Counted from the stretch's first letter, positions 53,880 through 63,866 are shown. The stretch: DNA of 64,000 nt from G963677085 sp963677085 (GCA_963677085.2 CAXXFH010000006.1:558001-622000); one strand, 5' to 3'. Program-made: numbers and translations. Notes: a model not told the origin generated them from the letters alone.

Positions 53880-54272
53880 TCACCACCAGGCCATTAGAAG
53901 TGCCAGGCGGTTGACGAAGAGGATCAGTCCGACAACGGCCGCTCCGAGTGAAGCCAGCAATACGGCACCGCTACCGATGTCCAGGGCGGTGCCCAGGATC
54001 GGGTCGTGCTGATCGGTGATCGCTCGGGCGAGCGTTTCGATGGCGCTGTTGAACATCTCAGCTGTCAGGACCACGGTGATGCAGAGGATCAGCAGGCACC
54101 ATTCGGTCAGGCTGTCGACCTTCATGGCCACGGCGGCGGCAATCACCATCGCGCCCATGAAAAAGTGGACGAAGAAACTACTTTGCCCGTGAACGCCCAG
54201 TTTGAGACCGCGAAAGGCGTCGCGGAACTTTTCCGCCCAACCACGTTCTTGTTGAGATGCCGGCTGGTGCAT
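53880..54272 (-). CDS. dgkA: Diacylglycerol kinase, prokaryotic type
   Basis: The ATG for MHQPASQQERGWAEKFRDAF gives 130 residues. Three transmembrane helices and the catalytic signature EMFNSAIE (residues 72-79, with the conserved Glu and Asn) identify the trimeric membrane kinase that recycles diacylglycerol or phosphorylates undecaprenol. An upstream extension to 54437 is translated repeat and is rejected. It lies downstream of the LptD-like gene on the same strand, but is separated by a repeat and 124 bases. Confidence 0.93.
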   Translation of the reverse strand: MHQPASQQERGWAEKFRDAFRGLKLGVHGQSSFFVHFFMGAMVIAAAVAMKVDSLTEWCLLILCITVVLTAEMFNSAIETLARAITDQHDPILGTALDIGSGAVLLASLGAAVVGLILFVNRLALLMAWW

Positions 54273-54396
54273 GGCGGGATTTGGGATTTTTGATTTGAGG
54301 TTTATGATTTGGGATGTGATGCAAAGCATCCTGCCGCTCGCGGCTTCGCCGTCTTGAGTCTTCAGTTCTTCCGCTCTCCGCTTTCGGCTTTCGCAT

Positions 54397-57300
54397 CTAC
54401 TCCAACCCAAACGCTCCCGCCGGTGGGATTTGGGCACCGCCTACGCGGCCGAGTCGCGTGGCCGGAAGGAATCTGGGTTCGATCGCCAGGTTCACGCCCA
54501 CGTTGTCGCGCGCGGCATCGACCGTTACGCCGGCGCTGATCAACAGCGACTCGCCAATGCGGGTGATCGAGAAATTCTGGCCGATATTGCCGTCGCCGCC
54601 GAGGTCGACCGACATGCCAAACGTCGAAATCCACTTCGGACTCATCCAATAGCTGTACGACATCGAGACCACCTGGTGGCTGATCGGCCCTTCGAGCACC
54701 CGGAATCCGAGATACAAATCGCCACGCGGCGGGCGGCTGAGGAACGCTCCCACGGTGACCACCTTTTGGCCGTCGTCGAAGAAGTCGAAGATGCCGTCGG
54801 AGACGAATGTAAGCCGGTCGCCCACGTGCCATCGGGCGTCGTAATCGACCAGGCCCAAGCCCGTGCCGAAGTTGTCGCGGTCGGCGTCGGGGAAATAGGA
54901 GGCGTTGGCGTTGAAAGTGACCCAGTCGATGATCCGCTCTCGGCCGGGCATACCGCGCTTGGTTTGCCAGCGATGACGCATGCCCATCCGCAATACCTTC
55001 AGGTCGTCGGCGATTTCCGTACTGGGCGAAGTAACCCAACCGCCCAAGCCGGTCCGCAGCGCGTAATATCGGGCGTCGAACTTGGCCGGCACCTGTGGCA
55101 GGCCGAAGGTGTCCATCGCCAACCGGCGACGGAACGCCTCGACCGAGTCGTCGTCGATCGGGTCGTACAGCGGCAACAGGTCGATATCGCGGTTGGCGTC
55201 GGCAATCGCCAGTTCGGCGTCGAAGGTTACCTTGTGAGCCAAGCCGTTGAGGTTGAACAGATGGTTTTTCACCGTGGGATCGACCCGCCACATCGGCACG
55301 CTCGCGCGAACGCCCGTCTGCCAGTAGACGCGTTGCAGATCGTCGCCTGTGCGATCGGCACCCCAGTGGGCCAACTCGCCCAGGGCGTAGGGGACGACCT
55401 TCACCGCGCCCAGTTGCATGGGCAGGTCGATTTCCTGCCGCGTAGAAGCCACTTCGCCCTCGACGAAAAGCGGTTGGCCACCGAGCGTGGTTTCCCAGGG
55501 CAAGTAGTCGAACGGGGTATCGTCGGCGTATCGCGGCGCACTGGCCGTTTTGAATCGGGCGTAACCCACCTTGGAATGCTCATACCAGGTCAGCCGGTCG
55601 CCAAACAACGACTCGCCCAGCCAGAAGTGGTCTGCCCGAGGGAGCCATTCGGTTTGGGTGAAGAAACCGTTCACGCGGGCGTCGGTCGTGAGGCTCCACG
55701 AGCTATTGTCGCGGATCCGTTTGAGTTCCACGCCCGTGGTCTCGTCCTTCAGTTCTTCCCATTCTTGCTCGTAGTACTGTTCGAGGAAGTTGCGGTCGCT
55801 GATCCAACCGGCCTCGACCGAGAGTTGGTAGTCGTCGGCAAACTCCTGGCGGTGCTGCCAGAAGAGCCGCCAGCGGTAGTTCTTTTCGGGACGGAGATGT
55901 TCGCGACCCTGGCCGAGCGTGTCGAAACCGTCGTCCTTAATACCCCAGTAGTCGAACAGCCCGGCCGTCGGTTCGGGACCAAACAGGCGTGGGCCGGCGT
56001 AGGTCAGCGCCGTACCGTGGCCAAAACCACGGTCGCTGAGGTAGTCGAGGTTGATATCCCATTCCATGCCGCGAGGTTTGTTCTGAATCCCCAATAATTG
56101 GAAGCCGTCCAGCGTCGTCAGGAATTGCGTGCCGAAGACGTTGTCGTTCTTCATCCGCACGTTGCGCACATAGAACGTGGGTTCGTTCAGGTCGGTGGCC
56201 AGCGTGGGCCAGTAGAAGATGGGCACTTCGCCTAGGAAAAGGGTATTGCCGCGCGAGGTGGCCATCCTTTGGTGGTCGATGAGTTGTTCGCCGGTCGCCG
56301 GGTCGATTTCGGGCATACCGGTCAGCGGATTGTAGGCCGGAATCTGGTGGTCTTCGAACTGGATCTCCCCGGCCTCGATGCGGTAGCTCGGTTGTCCCAG
56401 GCGGCTGGAGGTGATGAATGTGTTTTGGGCAAAGAACCGATCGCGACCCGTTTGGCGCAGCACGTCGGCCTTCAATCGCAAAAGGCCCTGGTAGTTGGGC
56501 ACCGGCGTAAGGACTTCGGCCTGAAGGACGGTGCCCACCTGGTTGGCCACGTCGTAGTACATCCGCTCGGCGTAAATCACGCGCTCGCCCTGGCGGAAGA
56601 CGATGTTGCCTTCCATGTAGATTTCCAACGGCACGTTGCCGTCTTGCATCGATTGGCCCGTCAGGTCGGGTTCTTCCAGGCTGTTAGTCCAAATGACCAA
56701 CCGATCGGTGGCCACATCGATCGACCCGAGGTTTGCCAGCCCGTCGACGATCAGGTTTACGCCCGAGTCGATGATGGCAATCCACTGATTTGTGTTCGGA
56801 TCGGGGAACCACTGGGCTTGCACCGGCACGTTGCTGCGGGGGAACACGCGGATTCGCCGCGAGGCTGCCGGCGCGGCCGAGGGCAGGGCGGTAGCGACGC
56901 CCGGCGGCACGAGTTCTGGACTGCCGGCCCCCGAGGGGGCAGTCAATGTGGGCCCAGCCACCGCGGGCAATTGTGGCGTGGGCGTAAAGCCGGGAGCCGG
57001 AACTTGGGTTGGTCCGTTGGGAGCAGCGTTGGATACCGGTGGCATATATGCCGGAGCAACGTTGGGCGGAACGGCGGAGGGCGCCGCGGCGTACGAAGGG
57101 ATCGTCGAAGGAGGCGAAACGGTTGTCGGCGACGGAACCGTGTACTGTACCGGGAGGACGGGGCCACTCGTCGCGGGAAGTCTAGTCGTTGCAGGAAAGA
57201 AATGCTGCATGCCACGTTGGAATATCGGTGGCATCAGGTTTGGCTTGGCCGCCACCTGCGAGGCCTGCACCCCAATGCGGCCAGCCGTGAAGAAACGGCC

Positions 57301-57789
57301 GAACCAGGAGCGGTCGGCGAGACGAGTTGGCCGTGGACCAGCGTTGAAACGAATGGCGACGTCGCCTTCTAAGTAAGCGATTACCTTGCCGTGCTGTCCG
57401 GCGGCGACTTCGGAGTGAAGAATCCAGACCACGGCCTCTTGGCTTTCGGCCAGCGATGGACCTTGGGTGATCCGGCAATTGCCGCGCAACAGCCACACTT
57501 CGTACTGACCCTGTTGCCAACGGTTACCCGCTTCGGCCTGAATGGTAATCGGCTCGGCGGGGCTGATCCCGGGCATGTCGACGGTGTCGGCCCGTGCCGA
57601 TGAACCGCCGAGCAACGCAGCATGCAGTAGTAATCCGAGAACTAGCACGTGGCCAATACTTGTTTTGTAGGTGCCACTGCTAGCTTGCCCAGCAGTGTGC
57701 GGCGCCAAAGCACGTTGGTTACAGTCACTGCTGGACAAGCCAGCAGTGGCACCCCATTCACGAAATGAGGCTTGGCGACGCACTAGCAC
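54397..57789 (-). CDS. lptD: LptD/OstA-like outer-membrane LPS assembly protein
   Basis: The frame starts at 57789 (1130 residues), but its first 40 or so residues come from an inverted repeat at 57671-57755. The signal peptide (HVLVLGLLLHAALLGGSSAR) begins about residue 47, so the true start is probably GTG 57648 or another near-cognate codon. An OstA-like N-terminal domain, Pro-rich linker (about 235-325) and a long beta-barrel follow (GNTLFLGEVPIFYWPTLATD; WDINLDYLSDRGFGHGTALT). LptD inserts LPS into the outer leaflet. It ends at a repeat-rich spacer. Confidence 0.8.
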   Translation of the reverse strand: MLVRRQASFREWGATAGLSSSDCNQRALAPHTAGQASSGTYKTSIGHVLVLGLLLHAALLGGSSARADTVDMPGISPAEPITIQAEAGNRWQQGQYEVWLLRGNCRITQGPSLAESQEAVVWILHSEVAAGQHGKVIAYLEGDVAIRFNAGPRPTRLADRSWFGRFFTAGRIGVQASQVAAKPNLMPPIFQRGMQHFFPATTRLPATSGPVLPVQYTVPSPTTVSPPSTIPSYAAAPSAVPPNVAPAYMPPVSNAAPNGPTQVPAPGFTPTPQLPAVAGPTLTAPSGAGSPELVPPGVATALPSAAPAASRRIRVFPRSNVPVQAQWFPDPNTNQWIAIIDSGVNLIVDGLANLGSIDVATDRLVIWTNSLEEPDLTGQSMQDGNVPLEIYMEGNIVFRQGERVIYAERMYYDVANQVGTVLQAEVLTPVPNYQGLLRLKADVLRQTGRDRFFAQNTFITSSRLGQPSYRIEAGEIQFEDHQIPAYNPLTGMPEIDPATGEQLIDHQRMATSRGNTLFLGEVPIFYWPTLATDLNEPTFYVRNVRMKNDNVFGTQFLTTLDGFQLLGIQNKPRGMEWDINLDYLSDRGFGHGTALTYAGPRLFGPEPTAGLFDYWGIKDDGFDTLGQGREHLRPEKNYRWRLFWQHRQEFADDYQLSVEAGWISDRNFLEQYYEQEWEELKDETTGVELKRIRDNSSWSLTTDARVNGFFTQTEWLPRADHFWLGESLFGDRLTWYEHSKVGYARFKTASAPRYADDTPFDYLPWETTLGGQPLFVEGEVASTRQEIDLPMQLGAVKVVPYALGELAHWGADRTGDDLQRVYWQTGVRASVPMWRVDPTVKNHLFNLNGLAHKVTFDAELAIADANRDIDLLPLYDPIDDDSVEAFRRRLAMDTFGLPQVPAKFDARYYALRTGLGGWVTSPSTEIADDLKVLRMGMRHRWQTKRGMPGRERIIDWVTFNANASYFPDADRDNFGTGLGLVDYDARWHVGDRLTFVSDGIFDFFDDGQKVVTVGAFLSRPPRGDLYLGFRVLEGPISHQVVSMSYSYWMSPKWISTFGMSVDLGGDGNIGQNFSITRIGESLLISAGVTVDAARDNVGVNLAIEPRFLPATRLGRVGGAQIPPAGAFGLE
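57671..57755. repeat. GTGCCACTGC inverted repeat at the 5' end of lptD
   Basis: GTGCCACTGCTAGCTTGCCC and CACTGCTGGACAAGCCAGCA (then GTGGCACCCC) are inverted arms. The outer GTGCCA/TGGCACC ends match the other elements; the inner part resembles that at 9858-9943. It lies inside the longest reading of the lptD frame. Confidence 0.8.
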
Positions 57790-58108
57790 GCCTCGATGCG
57801 AGAAAACAGATCGAGTTGACCGTCGGCTACAGTCAAAGCGCGCGGATTCTATGCCCGCGCACCCCAGGTGGTGCGTGCTGCAACCACGAATCGGATTAAG
57901 AGCGAGTTGATATTTCAGCGGACCGGCATCCTTGCACGCCGGGCGACCGGGATCGGTTGCCCGGGTCCAGACTGTAAACCCAATCGAGAAAAGCCTTTAC
58001 GGAAAACGAGTCTACTCGCAGGTGGGTCGGATTATAGGGAGCCGAGCCCCAGGAATCAAGGTGAATTCGTCCAGCGAGAGAAACCGTAAGCTTATGAGAA
58101 TTCCTGGG
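57790..58108. other. Gene-free spacer, about 320 bp
   Basis: This spacer lies between the lptD frame start and the glycosyltransferase end. It has no motif-bearing ORF and no clear repeat copy. Promoter of lptD must lie here on the minus strand. Confidence 0.4.
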
Positions 58109-59374
58109 TTAGCTCAGGCGGCTCGATTGCGGTTTGCGCCCGAATTGCCGGCCGTAAATTGCCGAGAGGCCCACGCAAGCGGCCAGCGCGATCAGTGGTG
58201 TCAGCGGGGCCCGCATCCGCATGTTGCTCCAGAAGACTGCGTGGATCGCCGTGAGCGAGACGGCTAGCAGCAGGGCCGAGAGCCAAAACGGATTTCGCCA
58301 TGCCCGGCGTCGGACGAGTACGATCAGGCCGACGACCGCTAAGAGGAATTCGGCCACGTACCACGCGGCCACTGCCCAACGAAACACGATCGGTCGGTAT
58401 GCCCCGCGTAGCGACACGTAGGGCATCACTCCCCAGAAACGACGCACGCGATACACGCAGGCAGAAAAAAAGTCGCCGGGATTCGCTTGAATCGTGTCCC
58501 AAGCGGCCGAGTATTCGGCCCGATCGTCTTTCGTTTCTCCCGGCTCGCGAAACTTGTCCCGTATCCTGTTATAAGACGTCGCGTCCCAGGGTCGTTCGCT
58601 GCTGGCGCCCGAGCGAAGATATTCATAGAACTCCCGATTGTTGGCCAAACACAGGGTGTAGCCACCGTGGGTGGTGGTGACGATCGCGCGGCCGAATTGA
58701 ATTTGGTTGCGTATCGCCCACGGGCTGAGTACGACGGCTGCCGCCAGGAAGTAGACTGCCGCGAATTTCAAACGGTTCGGCCATTTCTCAACAAGCCACG
58801 GCACGGCGACCCCGACCAAAGCGAGCCAAACTATTAGCGATGGCCGACACAGAGCCGCCAACGCCAGTAGCCCGCCGGACAGTGCGACCGCCTTCCAATC
58901 GAAAGTGGGTGTATGCTGCCGTAGAGCAAGCACCCAGAGCCCCGCGACCACCAAAAGCGTGGCCAGCGTCTCGGTCATCACCTGGGTGGATTGCATCAGT
59001 AGGATCGGGTCGCAAGCCACTAGTGCAGCGGCCAAGAGGGCCATCGGTCGCTGGAAGTCCAGACGCCGTGCCAAGGCGTAAGTCAAAACGATGGTCGCCA
59101 TTCCCAGTACAAAATGCAACAAGGCAATCGCCGCCGGGGTGTAGTCCCCCAAGGTCACGGCCGGGACGAGCACCAGTGGATACAACGGAGGCCGGAAGAC
59201 GGTCGGCGTGGTCTTCTCGCCAAAGACGCCGTATTGCCAGACGTTGGTGGCCAGCGCGCGGTAGGCATCCGGATCGTCGATCAAGGCGCTGGGCATGGCC
59301 CAAAACGGTCCCACGCGCACGGCGAGCGCCAAGACGAAAAAAGTGGCCAGAAGCAGGCGTGGGGAGATGTTCAT
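58109..59374 (-). CDS. GT39/ArnT-like membrane glycosyltransferase
   Basis: Starting at ATG 59374 (MNISPRLLLATFFVLALAVR), 421 residues with about ten transmembrane helices. The first periplasmic loop has DDPDAYRALATNV, the acidic motif of the GT-C fold that uses polyprenyl-phosphate sugars, and RPPLYPLVL follows as in ArnT/PMT relatives. It probably transfers a sugar to lipid or protein at the outer face of the inner membrane. Donor and acceptor are unknown. A TTG-start extension to 59395 is possible but unsupported. Confidence 0.82.
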   Translation of the reverse strand: MNISPRLLLATFFVLALAVRVGPFWAMPSALIDDPDAYRALATNVWQYGVFGEKTTPTVFRPPLYPLVLVPAVTLGDYTPAAIALLHFVLGMATIVLTYALARRLDFQRPMALLAAALVACDPILLMQSTQVMTETLATLLVVAGLWVLALRQHTPTFDWKAVALSGGLLALAALCRPSLIVWLALVGVAVPWLVEKWPNRLKFAAVYFLAAAVVLSPWAIRNQIQFGRAIVTTTHGGYTLCLANNREFYEYLRSGASSERPWDATSYNRIRDKFREPGETKDDRAEYSAAWDTIQANPGDFFSACVYRVRRFWGVMPYVSLRGAYRPIVFRWAVAAWYVAEFLLAVVGLIVLVRRRAWRNPFWLSALLLAVSLTAIHAVFWSNMRMRAPLTPLIALAACVGLSAIYGRQFGRKPQSSRLS

Positions 59375-59638
59375 GGCGTCAGACTTCGTTCCCAAAGGGG
59401 CGTGGGATCAGATGTCCAAGCCCATCCGCTGCAACCGTTGGGTTCGCCGTGGTGCAAGTGTTTCCCTTGGTTGCCCCTATCATGCGGAATCCCCATTTAC
59501 AGAGTTCGAAGTGAAGCTTCGAGGAAATGTGGCCCCAAACGTCGTCCCATCGGTTGCAACCGATGGGCTTGGAGTGGGGGGGATGGTTCGCTTGTCGCTC
59601 GCCCCTCGTCTCTGATCCCTACTCCCTAATCCCTCTTC

Positions 59639-62038
59639 CTACTGCTGCAACGAATACAAAATCACGTTCAGGCCGATCCGCAGGGCATCGTCGCGGGTGT
59701 AGCCGGCGCATTGTAGCGAATCGTGTTTCTCCAGGGCGCAACTGATGTCGTAGGGCGAGAAGACCACGGCCCAGCGGTCGTCGATGCGGATGCCCTCGAG
59801 CGCGGGTGGACCACGTCGCACGGTGGCCTTTAGCGGTCCGGTACCGGAACCGGCTTGCGGTTCGCGTCGGGTAACCGTTTTCAGGTCGAAACCTCCGTAG
59901 GTCGTGCTCCACAGCGGATCGTTGCCGGGGATTTTTTCCAACTTGTGCTTTGGCAGCAGTGTTTTCATCTCCTGGCGGAAACTGTCGGTAAACATTCCGC
60001 TCCCACAAATGGCGTCGGCAAACAGCATGCCGCCGTGTTCGAGATAGTCGCGGAGGTTTTGCCGTTCGGTGTCCGTCAGCCGAAAGCGATGCCGTCCGTG
60101 CATGAAGGCCAGATGGTAGTCGAACAGGGCTTTGTCCGTCAGGTTGAGCAATTCGTTGCGAACGCCCGTGCGAAGCTTGGCCTCGTTGCCGGCTTCTTCC
60201 ATCAGGTTGATCAGCGCGCGAGGAGCCGCGTCGCATCCACCCGGGTGGCGGAGTTTGGCAATTACCACGCGACCGCGCTGAAACGGATCGGTCTGTTGCC
60301 GGTTGATGCGGATATCGAAGTTGTCGATCTTGTCTCGCAGTTCGCGGTTGGTGGCGTAGGCCAGCACGTTGATGCCGATGGCCAAGGCGGCGTCGACCTG
60401 GGTACGGACCGATGGGGAATAGCGTGTCTCTCGGCCCGCACGCGATAACTCCCACAGGCAGGAGAGCGACGGCCGGTTACTATCGCGAGGAGCGTAGACC
60501 ACGCTCGTGCGGCAGCCGAATTCGATTCCCCACAGCGGCCGGATCTGCTCCGGAGCCACGCGCATTTCGGCTCGCCAGATCGGGTGACTTGGCTCCAGGA
60601 GTCGCAGGCGGTACTCGGGTTCGGGGAAAACCTGTTCCATCAGGTCGCGAAATCCTTTGTCGAACTCGCTGCCGGCGCAATAGGCCTCGGCAAACAGGAA
60701 CCCGCCGCGGTCGAGGTAGTCTCGCAGCTTTTGGGCCACTTCGCGCCGGGCGGCCGCACTGTTCGATTGGGGATTGAAACTGCCCGAGAAAAACAATACG
60801 GGCGACTGTAAAAGGTCCTCCACCTTGGCGGCGTTTAGGTCGACCACCTGCCAGGTAAGGTCCAATTTCCACTGCGATTCGACGAACCGCGTGAGATTGC
60901 CCACGTCGTTGCGGTGCTGGTTCCAGTCGTCGGCCGGCGGGTGTTTTACTTTGGCTATCAACAGCGGCCGGCGACCCTTGGACAAAAACAGCAGGGCGAG
61001 GCTGGTGGCCACCAGCGGGTCGTCTTCAGCGTAACCAACGCCCTTGAAGTAGCCGGAAAGGGAGTCCTGCTTGCTGATCAAGTGATCGGTGCCCTCGCGA
61101 TACCAGTCGTGGCCGCCGATGTAACGTCGTGCGGTCATGCGTCCCACGCGTTCGACCGCATACAGGTAGTAGAGCAACCAGCGTTGGGCGCCGGGATTGG
61201 TAGTCACCGAGAAGTTGCGGCCTAGCCATTGCAGGCCGCGTTCGATGCGTTGGCTGTCTTCGTTGTCGCCCTGGCCGCAGCAGAGAATGCGATCGCCGTC
61301 GACCTGGGCGTCGCCGGAGTTGATCTTGTCGGAAACAATGACCATCGACGCGATGCCGGCGCAGGTCATGCTGCCCGTGCCCGCCCCGGGCGCGTCTTTG
61401 CGATAGCTCCACGAGCCGTCGAGGTTCTGACAGCTCTCCCAGTAGCGTTTGGCCAGCCGCCAGACGCGGGTGGTGTCTTCCACGGAGGGCGACACGCCAA
61501 CACGTTCGGCCTCGTGCAAGGCGAGCAGGGCAAACTGGGTGTTCGAGTTGTCGGCGCTGGTCGGCGAACGTTGCGAGGGATACGACCAGGCACCCTTGTT
61601 GGGCCCTTGTTCCACCTGATTGCTGACCATCCAGTTGACCAGCTTGTGGATCAGCGGCAGGTCATTGGGCGATTTGGCCGCGCAAAGGGCCATGATTTGC
61701 AGCGATGTGGCGTAGGTCGATTGCGGCGGAAAGCGGCGAATTTGGGTAAGCGCGCGTTGGATGGCGGGGTCTTTGGCGTCGATTCCGGCGTTCAGCAGGG
61801 CCAGAGTGCAGAGCGAGGTGACCGCTCCGGCGTGGCTGGCACCCCCGGCAGGGCTAACCCAATCGCGCCACGAACCGTCGTTGCGTTGCTCGCTTTTTAG
61901 GTAGCCCACGGCCCGATCGATGGCCTTGCGGACTTGGACCGGGTCGAGATCCGCCCGCGCAACCGGCACAGCCGATCCAGGTAGACTGAGAATCAGCAGG
62001 CAAATGATCAAGGACCGAGTCATGCGAGACTTCTTCAT
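59639..62038 (-). CDS. Secreted protein with alpha/alpha-toroid repeats and two DUF4159 domains
   Basis: From the ATG at 62038 the product has about 799 residues with a classical signal peptide (MKKSRMTRSLIICLLILSLP). An N-terminal prenyltransferase/squalene-cyclase-like alpha/alpha region (about 30-390) has repeats such as AVGYLKSEQRNDGSWRDW and YWESCQNLDGSWSYRKDA. Two DUF4159 domains follow, near 395-605 (YLDRGGFLFAEAYCAG) and 615-799 (YLEHGGMLFADAICGS). The pair looks like an internal duplication. It is divergent from moxR-DUF58, a common planctomycete neighbourhood. Function unknown. Confidence 0.8.
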   Translation of the reverse strand: MKKSRMTRSLIICLLILSLPGSAVPVARADLDPVQVRKAIDRAVGYLKSEQRNDGSWRDWVSPAGGASHAGAVTSLCTLALLNAGIDAKDPAIQRALTQIRRFPPQSTYATSLQIMALCAAKSPNDLPLIHKLVNWMVSNQVEQGPNKGAWSYPSQRSPTSADNSNTQFALLALHEAERVGVSPSVEDTTRVWRLAKRYWESCQNLDGSWSYRKDAPGAGTGSMTCAGIASMVIVSDKINSGDAQVDGDRILCCGQGDNEDSQRIERGLQWLGRNFSVTTNPGAQRWLLYYLYAVERVGRMTARRYIGGHDWYREGTDHLISKQDSLSGYFKGVGYAEDDPLVATSLALLFLSKGRRPLLIAKVKHPPADDWNQHRNDVGNLTRFVESQWKLDLTWQVVDLNAAKVEDLLQSPVLFFSGSFNPQSNSAAARREVAQKLRDYLDRGGFLFAEAYCAGSEFDKGFRDLMEQVFPEPEYRLRLLEPSHPIWRAEMRVAPEQIRPLWGIEFGCRTSVVYAPRDSNRPSLSCLWELSRAGRETRYSPSVRTQVDAALAIGINVLAYATNRELRDKIDNFDIRINRQQTDPFQRGRVVIAKLRHPGGCDAAPRALINLMEEAGNEAKLRTGVRNELLNLTDKALFDYHLAFMHGRHRFRLTDTERQNLRDYLEHGGMLFADAICGSGMFTDSFRQEMKTLLPKHKLEKIPGNDPLWSTTYGGFDLKTVTRREPQAGSGTGPLKATVRRGPPALEGIRIDDRWAVVFSPYDISCALEKHDSLQCAGYTRDDALRIGLNVILYSLQQ

Positions 62039-62400
62039 GAGCTTGCCGAAAAATGAGACTGGTTGCCGGTCGGTTGCCATAACACCCGATCCATAACTGT
62101 TTTGCGAAAGTACGTGTCCCGTTTTTTCGGAAGCGATAAGCGGCGAGGGCAACAAGGTTACCATAAGTATCTTAGAATTCAGAAGTTAAGTCGGCAACAC
62201 CGGTATCGTCCCCTGGGTGGGGCAGGCCGTTGAAGATACAATGCGGGGAGATGGACTGCTATCGACTGACGATTATCTACTGACCACTATCCACTGACCA
62301 CTATCCACTGACCACTATTCACTAAAAACTGAAACCGGCGAAGCCGCGAGCGGCTGTCTCTTCTAGTCCCTAGCCTCCAGCCCCTACGAAGGACCCAACG
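62039..62400. other. Divergent spacer with word repeats
   Basis: A CCACTGACCACTAT-type tandem repeat runs near 62270-62325 (three or more near-identical units), followed by GCGAAGCCGCGAGCGGCTG and a CTAGTCCCTAGCCTCCAGCC tract up to the moxR leader. It holds promoters for both directions. No gene is seen. Confidence 0.6.
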
Positions 62401-63420
62401 TTGGCTACCAAACCACGAAGTCTCGGTGACGTACTGCAGGAATTCAGCCAGCATCGTCGGGTGATGCAGGAAGAGCTGCAAAAGGTGATCGTCGGGCAGT
62501 CCGACGTGATCGAGCAGATCTTCGCCGCCATCTTCACCCGAGGGCATTGCCTGTTGGTCGGCGTGCCCGGGCTGGCCAAGACCCTGATGGTCAGCACGCT
62601 GGCGCGGATTCTGGATTGCCGTTTCAAGCGTATCCAATTCACGCCCGACCTGATGCCGTCGGACATCACCGGTACGAACGTGCTGGACGAAGACGAGAAC
62701 GGCCGGCGCAACTTCCGGTTTGTCGAAGGGCCGGTGTTTACCAACATCCTGTTGGCCGACGAAATCAACCGTACGCCGCCGAAGACCCAAGCGGCCCTGC
62801 TTCAGGCGATGCAGGAACGCGAGGTGAGCGTCGGCCAGTCGACGTACGACTTGCCCGAACCGTTTTTCACGATCGCCACGCAAAACCCGATCGAGCAGGA
62901 AGGGACCTACCCGTTGCCGGAAGCCCAGTTGGACCGTTTCATGTTCAACATCAAGGTCGACTATCCCACGGCCGACGAGGAGGAACGCATTCTGGCAGCC
63001 ACCACCCGAAGCGAGAAGGTCGAGGTCCGCAAGGTGCTTTCGGGCCGGGCGATTCTCAACCTGCAAAACCTGGTGGGCAAAGTGGCCGTGAGCGAATATA
63101 TCGTGAAATACGTTGCCCGACTGGTGCGTGCCACGCGCCCGAAAGACGACACGGCGCTGCCGTTTGTCCGCGAGTTGGTCGACTGGGGTGCCGGTCCCCG
63201 AGCCGGGCAGTTCCTCATCCAAGGTGGCAAGGCGTTGGCTGCGATGGACGGCCGTTTTTCGGTAGCCGTGGAAGATGTGCAGAAGATCGCCGTGCCCGTG
63301 CTGCGTCACCGCATTGGCACCAACTTCCAAGCCCAAGCCGAAGGCATGACGAACGACGACATTGTAGAACGCCTAATCCGCGAAACCCCGCCCCCGGTGA
63401 TTCCGAAGTATGAGAGGTGA
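62401..63420 (+). CDS. moxR: MoxR family AAA+ ATPase
   Basis: The TTG start after GAAGGA gives 339 residues. Walker A is GVPGLAKTLM (about 53-62), Walker B is ILLADEINRTPP and the sensor patterns ATQNPIEQEGTYPLPEAQLD are conserved. MoxR ATPases act as chaperones that mature enzymes and insert metals or cofactors, usually next to a DUF58 and vWA proteins. Here the DUF58 gene follows, but a four-helix-bundle gene is placed between them. Confidence 0.95.
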   Translation: MATKPRSLGDVLQEFSQHRRVMQEELQKVIVGQSDVIEQIFAAIFTRGHCLLVGVPGLAKTLMVSTLARILDCRFKRIQFTPDLMPSDITGTNVLDEDENGRRNFRFVEGPVFTNILLADEINRTPPKTQAALLQAMQEREVSVGQSTYDLPEPFFTIATQNPIEQEGTYPLPEAQLDRFMFNIKVDYPTADEEERILAATTRSEKVEVRKVLSGRAILNLQNLVGKVAVSEYIVKYVARLVRATRPKDDTALPFVRELVDWGAGPRAGQFLIQGGKALAAMDGRFSVAVEDVQKIAVPVLRHRIGTNFQAQAEGMTNDDIVERLIRETPPPVIPKYER

Positions 63421-63478
63421 GGGGTTAGGGACGAGGGACGAGGGACGAGAGGTGAGGGACGAGGTAGATAATCACGAG
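63421..63478. repeat. Left purine-rich arm flanking the four-helix-bundle gene
   Basis: GGGGTTAGGGACGAGGGACG and GAGGGACGAGAGGTGAGGG form a degenerate tandem tract directly after the moxR stop. Its reverse complement is approached by the tract at 63867-63908. Confidence 0.75.
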
Positions 63479-63488
63479 AGGTGGTATC

Positions 63489-63866
63489 ATGTCGGTTAGC
63501 AGCTACCGTGATTTGAAGGTGTGGCAGGCGGGGATGCGGTTGACGAGTTGTGTCTATCGGTTCACAAATGGGCTGCCAAATCACGAGCGATACGGCATGA
63601 TCAGCCAGATTCAACGGGCAGCGGTTTCAGTCCCTGCCAATATTGCGGAAGGTCATGCTCGAGATTCAACGCGTGATTTCCTGCGGCATCTTGCTTTCGC
63701 TCGTGGATCGCTCGCAGAACTCGAAACGCTGCTGATGATTGCCGATGACCTTGGGTATAGTGCCGATAGTGAAACCAACGGGATTCTTCAGCAATGCGAC
63801 GAAGCCAGCAGAATGCTTCGTGGGTTACAAAATAGTCTAAGGCGGAAACTGGATATCGATTCCTAA
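63489..63866 (+). CDS. Four-helix-bundle protein (S23/IVP family)
   Basis: The 125-residue protein starts MSVSSYRDLKVWQAGMRLTS and carries the family pattern YGMISQIQRAAVSVPANIAE and ARGSLAELETLLMIADDLGY. Members are best known as products of intervening sequences in 23S rRNA genes, and the same fold occurs in the Avd accessory protein of diversity-generating retroelements. Here it is free-standing, between moxR and DUF58, with purine-rich arms on both sides. A role in nucleic-acid binding or mobility is inferred, not shown. Confidence 0.88.
   Translation: MSVSSYRDLKVWQAGMRLTSCVYRFTNGLPNHERYGMISQIQRAAVSVPANIAEGHARDSTRDFLRHLAFARGSLAELETLLMIADDLGYSADSETNGILQQCDEASRMLRGLQNSLRRKLDIDS

Noticed and set aside
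54430..56097. Plus-strand open frame of 555 codons opposite lptD
   Set aside because: It has no recognisable domain or ribosome site and mirrors the lptD barrel, whose family pattern is clear.
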